Position numbers and translations under genes: made by a program. A stretch of 64,000 bases of DNA, from contig JAPEVF010000010.1 in NCBI GenBank assembly GCA_029747585.1, forward strand, positions 124,001 to 188,000. The letters are read 5' to 3'. The stretch is from Pleurotus djamor (taxonomy: Eukaryota; Basidiomycota; Agaricomycetes; Agaricales; Pleurotaceae). A model generated the notes under the pieces. The model did no database searches and was not told the DNA's origin. It worked only from the letters and a program-made list of their open reading frames with translations. The first letter of the stretch is position 1, and the number at the start of each line of letters is the position of its first letter. Positions 51,437-61,133 of the stretch are shown piece by piece.

Positions 51437-51804
51437 GTTGGTTGAGTTGGTGTTGGTGGTGTAGGTGTGAATCCGATGGTATCGATGGACGCTTGTAGAG
51501 CGAACGTGAGCGTGAACTAAATTCCAATTGGGACGACAACGAAACGCAGAGAATGTAGTTGCACGTGGTACAAAAGATGCTGGGACCCAAGTCATGCGCT
51601 CCAGCAGTCTGAAGTAGGGTACAGTTCGTGGCAAAATGGGGCGACAGGTTCGTGGTGGGTGATTAAGGAAGGTAAGGTACGTAGGGAATGCGAGCGAAAA
51701 AAAAGTCCTATACAAGAAAATACTTGTTGCGTGGTGTATGTACGTATACGTATGCAAAGTCCCTGAGCAGAATGAAAGTGTCTATGCGCATAATTTTTAA
51801 TAGC
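51437..51804. other. Intergenic 368 bp upstream of MYG1
   Basis: This is the 5' region of MYG1 and the 3' flank of the GPI-protein gene, both on the minus strand. A minus-strand open frame covers it (51206..51757) but overlaps MYG1 exons in another frame and shows no motif. No gene is called. Confidence 0.35.
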
Positions 51805-52371
51805 TTAGAGGATCATGACAAGACCACCCGCTACGAAACCTCCCAGGCCCAAGAGAGCAGCGTTGCGTGAGAGGGTTGATGCTGCTGCGATGTAGCTGTC
51901 GTCTGGGCCGTAGATGCCACCGCCCTGCCTTGCACCCGGTATGGGAGCACTGTGTGTTTGACCTGCGTCTACGCTTGCGGTGGGCAGATTGCGAGGGGTG
52001 GTTGATGTTGTCCTTGCCGGGGAATTGTTGCCGCCGCCGCTGCCGCTAGCTGACTGGGACCCGCTTGCACTAGCACGATCGCCTGTGGGCTGGGCGGAGG
52101 ATGCGGATGTCTGCTGGGTTATGGTGACGACTTGTGTGCGGGTGACGGATGATTCTGCTCTGTCTGGACCGAGGGTGACCTCGACGATGATGGAGGTGGA
52201 CAGTTGGACGTTGTTTCCATTGCCATTGCCGTTGCCATTTCCTCCTGCTCGAGTTGTTTCCTAGAGGGGCCGTTTGAGTGCCAAGCTAGAAGCATGTACA
52301 AGGGCCTCGCTTACCTGGGCCAAGGCAAGGACGGGAAGGAGAAACTGCAATGCAAAGGGAAGGAGACGCAT
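51805..52371 (-). CDS. Small GPI-anchored Ser/Thr/Gly-rich surface protein
   Basis: Exons 52315..52371 and 51805..52260 give 170 aa. A signal peptide (MRLLPFALQFLLPVLALAQ) is encoded by the whole first exon. The mature protein has repeats of Gly-Asn (GGNGNGNGNGNN), a beta-like segment VQLSTSIIVEVTLG, and long Ser/Thr/Pro/Ala stretches suited to O-mannosylation. The C-terminus ends NAALLGLGGFVAGGLVMIL, a typical GPI-attachment signal. Similar proteins are common in agaric genomes but have no known function. It starts only 43 bp from the divergent gene at 52415, so they share one promoter. Confidence 0.8.
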
Positions 52372-52414
52372 GACGGAGAGGGAGAGAGAGAAAGATTGCA
52401 AGTCATGTGATGCA
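52372..52414. promoter_or_regulatory. 43-bp divergent spacer, purine-rich
   Basis: This is the whole interval between two divergent start codons. It contains a GA-rich run (GGAGAGGGAGAGAGAGAAAG at 52375..52394). With so little space the two transcripts probably overlap at their 5' ends, or one start lies further downstream. Confidence 0.5.
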
Positions 52415-53782
52415 ATGTCTCCTCTTGAAGCCCTTGACACCTTCGTCAGCCACATCGCGACCGGCGCAAGCATCCCCAGCGAGCTCTTCTCTCTCCCATC
52501 GAGGCAGCGGCATCACTTCCTGCGCATCGACCCAGACAACGTCCACGACTACCTCGCCTGGCCCACGGAGACCTCGGCCGCGGCCGTCGATCGGCTCATT
52601 GAATATGCGGCGTCCCAGCCATTCGCGCATTCCGTCGACGTCGCGTACAGTGGTCCGTATGCACACTGCCACCTCCGCACAACATCCACACCGGCCATCC
52701 GCCTCGTCTTTCTCTGGGACCCCTCCGCTACCCGGTGGCACTTTCACACCGTAGATCAGATGCCGTTTCCCCAGGGCACCTCTTCCACCTCTACCATGTC
52801 CCCACACTTTCAGTTTCTCCACGAAGAACCCCTCGTTGATCCCCGCAACGACGCCGCAGACGCTGACGACGCTGCGTACTGGGATGCGTACGGCCAGAGC
52901 CACGACGATGCTGATCAGGATCCTAATTCCATCCATATCGCCGCCGATCCTAAACTAGATGACCGCTCTGCCAGCGAGGATGCCTATTGGGCGCGATATG
53001 CTGCCGTACAGGGTGAGCAATCTTCTATCTCTCTCTCCACCTCTTGTACACACTTAGTAACTGACTTGCACTCGCCACCAGGCTCTGCAGACTCCACCCA
53101 GCCTTCGCCGCTCCCGGGCAAGCGCAACAAATCAAACCACCTCCCAACAGACCCTACCAACCCACACCTCCAACCACACTCCCGCAACGAATCATTCCCC
53201 TCCCTAACCCACCTCCACCCACTCTCCAAGCAAACCCAAGACTACCCCTCCCCCCACGTCCTCACAGAACGCCTCATCGCAATCTCCGCACGCCCAGCCA
53301 TCTCCCCCCTCGATGATCTAGAAGAGTCCCCCACATCCACATCCATCGACACCCTCCAAAACCCCGATATCCTGCTAGACACCGTCACCGACACCATGGA
53401 CTCTGACTCCGATTCCACCTCCCCCTCCCCTCCACCAGGTCTCGTCAAACTCGGTGTCAAATCCGCCGGGTCGCCTGAGCGACGTCTCCCCGTGGATCTA
53501 AGCGTGGTCACCGCTTCTTCTACATCCCCGCCATTTCAGAATCTGGGAAGTAGCCCGGACGTCGTGCCGAAAGAGATGCAGTTTGCACCGGAAGGATCAT
53601 CCCACCCAGGACCAGGTGACGAGGGAAAGGAAGCTCTCAAGGAGAGTATCCGTGGGGTCTACCGGCTATGGAAAGCCAGTAGACTCCCGCACCCACCTAA
53701 TAGTGGCAATAGTGGCTCGCTCAAGGCGTCAGAGAAGGATGTCTTCATGGATCTTGTCCGTCAAGCAATTCAAGAATGTTAG
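52415..53782 (+). CDS. Acidic Ser/Pro-rich protein, unknown function
   Basis: Exons 52415..53012 and 53082..53782 give 432 aa. The N-terminal 120 residues (MSPLEALDTFVSHIATGAS, PSRQRHHFLRIDP, YLAWPTETSAAAVDRLIEYA, IRLVFLWDPSATRWHFHTVD) look folded; a short acidic centre (DDAAYWDAYGQSHDDAD) follows, and then about 200 Ser/Pro/Asp-rich residues likely to be disordered. The C-terminal helix ESIRGVYRLWKAS ... DVFMDLVRQAIQ is conserved-looking. The 69-bp intron is in frame and has no stop, so it could be retained; I splice it because the ends are good. I do not recognise a domain. No signal peptide or TM segment is seen. Confidence 0.7.
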   Translation: MSPLEALDTFVSHIATGASIPSELFSLPSRQRHHFLRIDPDNVHDYLAWPTETSAAAVDRLIEYAASQPFAHSVDVAYSGPYAHCHLRTTSTPAIRLVFLWDPSATRWHFHTVDQMPFPQGTSSTSTMSPHFQFLHEEPLVDPRNDAADADDAAYWDAYGQSHDDADQDPNSIHIAADPKLDDRSASEDAYWARYAAVQGEQSSISLSTSCTHLVTDLHSPPGSADSTQPSPLPGKRNKSNHLPTDPTNPHLQPHSRNESFPSLTHLHPLSKQTQDYPSPHVLTERLIAISARPAISPLDDLEESPTSTSIDTLQNPDILLDTVTDTMDSDSDSTSPSPPPGLVKLGVKSAGSPERRLPVDLSVVTASSTSPPFQNLGSSPDVVPKEMQFAPEGSSHPGPGDEGKEALKESIRGVYRLWKASRLPHPPNSGNSGSLKASEKDVFMDLVRQAIQEC

Positions 53783-54041
53783 AAATCCCAATATCAAAAG
53801 GATGATTTTTTTTGGATTCATTAGTACGTACGTACTCCCAACAAATGTAGCTTTAGGATACTTGCAAAATGTTCAACAACGACATAACCATGTATACCAC
53901 CAATAAATAAAAACGAACGATGGGTATCTCAACAACCTTGAAAGCAAAACCGAAAGTAGCGAACAGCAAAACAGCGAACAACGAACGGTGAGTTGCGAAC
54001 GATGAATAGCGGAATAGCAAATGCTGGATAACAATCTGAAT

Positions 54042-55237
54042 TTACTCCGCCACACTCGCCGCGGTGTAAACGAACGCTCCCAAGCGAAGGATAGCAACAT
54101 TGACTTGATTGATAACTTGCGGATCATCAGGTGAAATCGTCGCCACAGGTGCCTCGCTCGACGACGAAACACTCGCAGAAACCGACTCGCTTGCCGACGA
54201 AACAACCTCCGTCGTCGACTCAACAACCGAACTCGTCGGTCTCTCCTCCTCTGACGTCGTCGTCGTAGTGTGCTTCGTCGTATGCGTCGAAGTCGTTGTG
54301 GGAGTTGGTGAAGGCGAAGGAGGTGGGGGTGGGGGTGAAGGCGAAGGCGAAGGAGACGGCTTCGACTCGGATTTGGGTGGAGGTTCTGGTTTGGGTTCGG
54401 GTTTTGGGTCGGGAGGGGGTGCACCGCTACCGAAACTCCATGAACCTTGGATCTCCCCGTCGTCGATGCTGGTAAGTCGAGAGAAGACAGACGGTGATAG
54501 GTCTAGGGCACCCTGAGGGCATCCTACGCACTGCAAAATGCAAAATGGTCGCATGTCAGCTTGAGCTCGGACTCTAGAGACATAGACGACGGATGATGAA
54601 GTACTCACTCTATCGACGACAATCGCTGAGGTGGATTTACCCTTGTAGTTGATCGTAACCGACTTGAAACAGTGCGAACCACCATCCCAATCCTACACAC
54701 ACATACGGTTGAGTGGATTGAACATGGTTTGGCGCATAGACGAGAGAGAGAGAGAACGATGCGTACCGGTGTATTCATCGCAACAACCTACATCCTCGGA
54801 ACCATGAGAATCACAATAATAACACCAACATCATGAAAAAGACTACTATACTCACCGCATCGCCGTCCCCATGAACCTTCCCACAAGCACCTCTACAAAA
54901 CCAAAAAAAAAACCAACCGCTCAACCATCCATCTGCATACGCTAAAGCCTAAGAAATGCACTCACAGCCCAGGATTATACCACGTAAACCTCGCATTATC
55001 CGCACGAACCTGCAGACTCCCATCTTCACCATCGCGTCGCCAGTCAACCTGGTAACGCTCCGCCAAGCCCCCATCATCCTCTTGGCGACGGCTCCAATTT
55101 CGTTCCGCGGACTTGTGCAAGCCTACGCGGCGGGCGTGGAGGTCATGGTTATGGCTATGTCCACTCCCTTGAACGAGGGTGGGGACGAGGAGCAGCACGG
55201 CAGTAAGGGATAGTGACCGCACAGCAGCGTACAACAT
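54042..55237 (-). CDS. Expansin-like double-psi beta-barrel (RlpA-like) secreted protein
   Basis: Exons 54966..55237, 54856..54892, 54767..54787, 54609..54692 and 54042..54530 give 300 aa. A signal peptide (MLYAAVRSLSLTAVLLLVPT) precedes a Lys/Arg-rich propeptide. The barrel has FTWYNPGLGACGKVHGDGDA, VVAMNTPDWDGGSHCFKSVT, IVVDRCVGCPQGALDLSPSVF and WSFGSGAP, with six cysteines in expansin/barwin spacing. A long Pro/Ser/Thr-rich tail (KPEPKPEPPPK, PTPTTTSTHTT) follows, probably O-glycosylated. Such proteins may loosen fungal or plant walls. The second and third exons are only 37 and 21 nt. The C-terminus is too weakly hydrophobic for a confident GPI call. Confidence 0.85.
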
Positions 55238-55854
55238 TTTTGGAAAAGACAGTGGTCAAGATTTTTCGAACGAATTCGAATGTAGTAGTCAAAAGAGTGG
55301 ACTGGAACTGCAAGACTTGCAGTTGAACGTTTGAACGTTGGGGTTGGGAGATGTAGGGAGGGGGGAAGAAGAAGGGAAAAATGAAGCGAAGGAATGAGGA
55401 TGAGAATTCTTCAAGGCAACCGCGCGAACTAACTTAGGAACCGCATCACTCCTGCTGTAAGCGTGATCACCGCCAGCGCGATGCTTGCCACTAAGTACCG
55501 CAATTCAATATCCAAGCTCGCGATGGAGGTATTACAGGCTCGCATCGGCCCTAGATACCAAGATATGTAAGATACGCATTATATATACACGAAGAGATGC
55601 TTCAACTTCCTGCAAAACAAAAAAACTACCAAGAAAGAAAACAAGAGTCAGAGTCAGAACGAGCACAACGGAACAAGATGAAGTGTGAGAACGGTCACTG
55701 TGGGTGTAGATCAACAAAGAAGAAAGATGGATATATATACAACAAGCATGGCGTAACAAACTGCACAAAGCATGAGAAATCAGATCAGCAAAGGCACGAA
55801 AAAATCAAAACAAGATAGCGAAGAGTTCATAACTCAGGGTTATGAATGTTGGGG
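55238..55854. other. Intergenic 617 bp between the expansin-like and SRA genes
   Basis: No gene is recognised. TATATATACA-type stretches occur near 55578 and 55732. A 73-codon plus-strand frame at 55597..55818 is Lys/Gln-rich with no partner or motif, so I treat it as chance. Confidence 0.35.
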
Positions 55855-57298
55855 TCACTCGTCTGCAACGGGTGCATCTTCGGCGTCGGAATCTTCTTTG
55901 ATGGGTGCATCGGCATCGGCATCGTCGCTTGACGAGTCAGTTGCTCTGACGGGTAGCGCAGGTTGGCCAGGCATCCGCTTCACATAAAAGGTCAGCGTGA
56001 GTGGCGAGCAACGAAATCTGATTCCACTTACTTTGAAAGTGTACTTGCATACGAGGAACCCACCAGGATTTAGGCCTTTCTCCATCCATGCCTTATCGAC
56101 AATGTATAGCCCGTCATAGCGGTAGCTAGGAGGAAGTTCAGTTCAGGATTAAAGAAACAAGTAGACAAAGTAGCTCAGTACTTACCCTTCGCTGGGAGCG
56201 TACTTCGACTGAAGTTTATATCCTCGTATCACTCTGACAGGTTTGCGAGTTTCGGATGATTTCTAGTAGGAGGTTAGGTCTGAGAAATGAGGCTCTCAAG
56301 GACAAAGGACTCGAACCTTGAGTGCCTTATTAAACTGAGGTTTTGTCGATCAGCGACACGAATCGACGGTAAGAATACGGGACGTACGCTGTTCTCAAAC
56401 GATTGATCACAACTTTGAGGGGCTGTTCGTAGCTTCAAGAACAGCGTAAGACTAGATGTAGTACGTACGGCATTGCACTCACATTTTTGGGCTTAGCCTT
56501 CGTCCCCTTGAGATCGCGTCCGCCTGCTCCAATTCAGCGACCGTCATAGTGGTGGGATATATTGGAAAGTACCTGAGCCAGTATATGTGCTGTTTACATG
56601 AGCAGGAGGATTGCTACGAAGAACGAAGAAGCACTCACAATGCATATCCCAAATCAACGTCATCATCATATCCCCCACTCAGGGCAACACTGTAGGCCCC
56701 GTCAGGTCCACCGGAAATACCAGCAACCCAAGGCCTGAAGTGTAATTTAGGACGCTGTGAAGGACCAAGTCTAAAATGGCGTACGCATGGATAGCATCAC
56801 AACTACACTCTTCACGCGTCTCCCACCATGTCCCAACTGCGACGCCAGGAATCGATCCAAATTTCTTCCTAAAACCCAAAGAATGAGTGCTTCATAACTT
56901 GATGATGAGCCTGTACATTGAGATACGTACGGGTCATGGATGCGTTTTCCAGTTGATCTCTTCGCTGGTCCGGCATCGTCTACAGATTTGAGGCCACTTT
57001 GGACGGCCGCAGACACGACGGGAGCTCGTACGATCTCTGCCTTGTAGTCAATAGTCTTCCCAGCATTTCTGCCGCTGCGACGAACGCCTCCCTCTGGTAT
57101 TTCAGTGACTTTTGCACGTTTCTCCTGCGTGGGTTTAACTTCGGAGGAATCGTCGTCGGCCTTCCTCTTCTTAGGACGCGGTTTTCGTCGATCTTCGACA
57201 GGCTCGAACTGAGGTCTGTCGAGTTCTAGAGCCTCCAGCAAGAGTTTGTTGCGAGCAATGTTAGCATTGCGTTGCTTTTCATAGTCAGAGATAGCCAT
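55855..57298 (-). CDS. SRA-YDG domain protein (methylated-DNA reader)
   Basis: Ten exons: 56931..57298, 56785..56868, 56639..56734, 56573..56589, 56483..56523, 56388..56432, 56317..56334, 56186..56262, 56032..56125, 55855..55977 (320 aa). The basic N-terminus (RPKKRKADDD, VRRSGRNAGK) suits nuclear import. The SRA/YDG core is FGSIPGVAVGTWWETREEC, GPDGAYSVALSGGYDDDVD, FTYTGSGGRDLKGT, AQQSC-like QSFENSFNKALK, KPVRVIRGYKL, EGYRYDGLYIVDKAWME and GFLVCKYTFK. The domain flips out 5-methylcytosine in hemimethylated DNA in UHRF1-type proteins. No RING or SET domain follows; the tail is acidic (DDADADAPIKEDSDAED). Exons of 17 and 18 nt occur. Confidence 0.9.
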
Positions 57299-57539
57299 AG
57301 CAGAGTCGAGCCTTTGGGAGAAATCAGTGGTGAGATGGAGAATCGAAGCCTGAGGAAGCTGGGACCACTAGCGCTTCCACTCATGTGACCGCGTTCTACA
57401 ACCCCCTTTCACTTAACTTTCACTACTTTTGTTGCATTTCTTTCTATCTCTTGCCTTAAACGCCTCTTTACCATTATATAGAGTGTGTATGTATACACAA
57501 GACGAGTCATAGTGAGCAAAGATATATTGTAAAATAGAA

Positions 57540-59549
57540 TCAGCCCCTGCGATAACTATACGGGTCGTACACATCGTCATTTCCTGGAAAATAGCCATGG
57601 GGCTGGATATTGTGCAGGCCCAGTGTGTCAAGAGCGTCACGCTCATCGTGTGCCTTAGGAGCTCTTGGGGCATGCATAAGATCTACACGTATCCGTGAGT
57701 GATCGCGGACGGTCGCTCAAAGAGTAGTTACTCACCTCCACGGAACTTACATCCGCCTGGCTTGTTCAAAAAGCTGCATTTGGGTCCGAAAGGACAGGAG
57801 TGTCCCCAGGTACAGTCCTTATCGGTACATTGCTTCCCAGCTGGTAAGAATAAGTATCGTGTCCGTAGGTCCAAGCGTTGAGAAACCAACATACGTTGAT
57901 TCTCGTATGAGCATGGGGTCTTTCTGGAGGCTTGACGCATTGTATCCAGCATAGACGGAGTGACTTCCACATCATGAGAGAACTGGCAAGTTTTCTTCGT
58001 ACAACCCCTGGGGTGGAGGAAATACACGTTGCAGGCAGGTTTTTTTGAAGATTTCGAAGCTATGAAGACGTTAGGCTGTCCCAATATGATAGTGGAAGGA
58101 GGACCGACGCTATGTAGGTGCAGTTGCATTAGCCATACGAGGAGAAAGAAAGTAGTTACATATATTCTTACCTTTCTGGATGGTTTAGTTGGACTCATTG
58201 GTAGCTGCTACGTAGATGAAAGTTGGGTTCGGCTGTCACGTCATGAATTTAAAAGGTACTTACGCGGTCATTGTATATGGGAGGAGACTGTGCGTCCGAG
58301 ATACTCAACGCATCGTTAGAAGACAAAGATGGTGTGTATTGAGGGACTTGTACGTCCAGAGGTAGTGGTTTGGCCGCAGGTTTGAAGGGCGAGTACAAGC
58401 TTAGTTTCCTGGTCATGAATAGAGATGCTATTGATAGTTCTTTGAGGTTCAGATGTTTGATTTCTTGTGCTAAGTCGGCGTATCCGCGAATTAGGACGAC
58501 CTTTCGGAGTAGGCCCTCGGTCTCAAGAGAAGTTAGTGTTGCAGTGTAACCATTGTCGTGTCCGCCTGTAACAAAAAGTTAGACGTGACACAAAGAAGGT
58601 TGGGGAGTGCGGTTTGGCTCGGACCTCCGAAAAAGACGAACTCCGTTTGAGGGAAATGGGCAAAGAGTCGAATGTGTTCTGCAGCGCGATGAGAGGGTGA
58701 TAGTCATAGCCAAGGTCGGAGGATCCCCATACCCTTAATTTTGGTATCTGCCGCCTCTTTTCCGAAGCCAGCGTCGACGATAGAAAAGAGGTGAGCAGAT
58801 TGGTTGAATCCATAGCAAAATCCTTCGAATTGTTCTCCAGTGCAAACACGGTTCCTTATCAACGTTTCTTTGAGTCCTTTGGCATTCCAGAATATGGTGA
58901 GCAGTAGTTCTGCCCTATTGGCTATTCCCGGATTTTCTTCTGTAATGTAAGTAAAGAGGCTTTCTCGTAAAAGCATGGCTGCCTGGATGCAACTTGTGGT
59001 CAACCACCGCTCGCAACGTCGCAAGGAGAACAGTGTACGCACCTGGCGTCCGCCAGTTTGGCCCATTTCAAATAAATCTTGCGTGAATAGATGTCCATCG
59101 CCGTCGATGAGAGCCACGACAAGTGGCTTGTCACTCTATAAGAAGGGTATGAAGATGGTTCGGACAGACGCGTCAGGAGTGAGCGAATACACTCACCGTC
59201 CATTTTCCGATTTCGTGTTCCAGTCGTACCGCTTTCTTAGTGATGGAGTCCTTCTCTTCGCTAACGACGCGGTGTGCCAATTTCCAAACAGATATTTCTC
59301 TTTCAAGATCTTTCACTTTACTCCGCAGCGTATCAGCTTCAGTGACGGCGACCTCAAACAAAGCTGAAACCCATCAGTCTATTTATATACCGATTGGTAT
59401 GTGCGACACGGACCAGTTTGTTGTTCTTGCAGTCTGATCCTGTGGCATCGAAAGGGTATGACGACTGAAACAGCGGAAGCAAATGCAGTTTCAACGCACC
59501 AGTCAGTCTGCGGTGAAGGACCAGCCTCGTCACTGGGTTTCACATCCAT
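57540..59549 (-). CDS. CCCH zinc-finger protein with DUF7923-type domain
   Basis: Eleven exons: 59500..59549, 59414..59439, 59197..59363, 59043..59135, 58733..58982, 58625..58678, 58264..58565, 58172..58204, 57895..58075, 57736..57840, 57540..57682 (467 aa). The N-terminus is a coiled coil (LRSKVKDLEREISVWKLA). The central domain has PLVVALIDGDGHLFTQDLF, GGRQAAMLLRE, LTIFWNAKGL, FSIVDAGFGKEAADTKIK and FVFFGGGHDNGYTA, a basidiomycete-typical, NYN-like block. Two CCCH-type fingers follow: C-NVYFLHPRG-C-TKKT-C-QFS-H and C-TDKD-C-TWGHSC. RNA binding is probable; possible RNase activity is inferred only from the D-x-D-G signature. The 58076..58171 intron is the least certain (96 bp, open). Confidence 0.8.
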
Positions 59550-59719
59550 GACTCTGGGTTGTCGCACAAGTTGGTGTTGAAAACGGTCACAAGCGGTACG
59601 ACAATGGTTGCATAACAAAAACAAGAAGCAGTAGCAGTTATATATGACGAAGAGAGTACGTATAATCCAGATCCAGAACAAAAAACAAGGCAAAACATCC
59701 GAGCTCAAGCTCAAGCGCA

Positions 59720-60896
59720 CTACTTGATCTTCTTGAGCTAAAGGTTGTTTGTTGTAAGCGAGACGTGAGAGAGAAAGAATAAACAAAGAGCGTACGCGTT
59801 CGGTATTCCTGAAGATGCGGCTGTCCAAACCAACTGTCTTGCCTTCGATACGCTCGATACGCTTGTTCTGATCGTCGAGTTCCTGGCCCATGGCTGTACC
59901 CAATGCCTTCAGCCGCTTGGTCATATCGCTGATTTCGTCGAGATTGTCGTCTAATTCATCCTCCATCTCATCATCTGAAGCAGTAGATTCAAACTTGTAT
60001 CGCTTCTGTTGTTCCCTTCGTGCAGCCAAGTCATCCGCGGTTTTAAACCTGCCACTGCCGTCCCTACCATAGGACGCAGCTTGGCCGATGCGATCTTGGG
60101 TCTGACGGATGTCCATCATCCCTTTCTCTCGCTCCTCGCGCTCTTCATCATAGCGCGCCTGTACCTTGGCCTCTTGGGCGGCGCGCTTGGCATCCTTATT
60201 GAATGTAATAACGGGCCTAAAGATGGATCGGTTGAGTTGTTTGAGCTCATCGGTGCGATCATCAGCACGTTGAGAGTGACCCTTGGCGACATCGAGATGG
60301 CGCTCGGTATTGGCGAGTTTCTCTACAATTATCAGTCAGTATTGGGGAAGCCATGCAAGCATATGTGGAGTAACTTACCTGACTGGTCACCAAGTCTGGT
60401 CAGAGTGTTTCTAGCGGTCTCTTCGGCCTCCCGGGCCAGCCGGAGAGCATTTCGAGTGGAAGCAACGCTTTCTTGCTTAACGAAACGTGTCTGTTGTTTG
60501 ATTCCTTCAATGTCCTCTTCATTCTCTTCACCAGGAGGAGGGGTACGACGGCCGTTGGTGGGACCATCAAAGAATCTCCCAGAGCCTGACTTCTCGGGGT
60601 TGTAACCTGAGAAGAGCTCGTTGCGGTCTTGGTCTACATCGCCGCCGCCTCGAGAGTAGGCATCGCCAACACCACGGCTCCTGCTGTACTTATCTTGCAA
60701 GGACGGATTGCTCTGATAAGCGTCGGGAGAGGACCTGTAAGGTGTGCTATACTGATCGCCATCACGACTGGGAACATAGGTCGCTGGGGAGCGAGTTGAG
60801 CGAGGCGATGGGCTCGTCCCTCCAGACGACTTGGCGNCTCTCTGACTCTACGGGGGGAATGAGCGATTTGTTGTTGTTGCGTTTGAAAAAAGACAT
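59720..60896 (-). CDS. SEC9: t-SNARE SEC9 (SNAP-25 family)
   Basis: Exons 60379..60896, 59796..60322 and 59720..59737 give 353 aa. SNAP-25 layout: the first Qb helix contains EEDIEGIKQQTRFVKQESV, TRNALRLAREAEETARNTL and LGDQSEKLANTERHLDVA; the second Qc helix has NLDEISDMTKRLKALGTAMG and QELDDQNKRIERIEGKT, ending RIFRNTERLKKIK. It pairs with Sso- and Snc-type SNAREs for exocytosis at the plasma membrane. An ambiguous base at 60837 shifts the reading frame; leaving it out restores ESERAKSS-like continuity and gives whole codons. The last exon is only 18 nt. No CAAX or Cys cluster is seen, as in fungal Sec9. Confidence 0.9.
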
Positions 60897-61133
60897 GGAG
60901 AGATGATGGAAGATGCACTGCAAGCAATAACTCGCAGTGATGTGGTTATATGTAGCTCGGAGTCACGTGTAGGTCGCGCAGGGACAGCCTCGCGCCAGTC
61001 TCCGCCAAAGTTAAGTAAACCAAGGCCAGTACGCGATTTCCCTGCATGTGACCTAACATACCATGATCCGATTCTCCTTACCCGGCCATAAATACCAGCG
61101 ACATTCCAAGCGACGCCAATTCCCAGCACCATC
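60897..61133. promoter_or_regulatory. Divergent promoter, SEC9 (-) and thiolase (+)
   Basis: A 237-bp gap holds both upstream regions. It includes a CACGTG-type box (GTCACGTGT, about 60962..60970) and GC-rich words. I see no TATA element for either gene. A minus-strand open frame of 197 codons (60848..61441) crosses it but is antisense to thiolase exons. Confidence 0.4.

Noticed and set aside
52274..52414. A longer N-terminus for the acidic unknown protein starting at 52274
   Set aside because: It would read through the divergent gene's signal-peptide exon, and the added residues (Lys/Arg-rich) do not resemble the protein.
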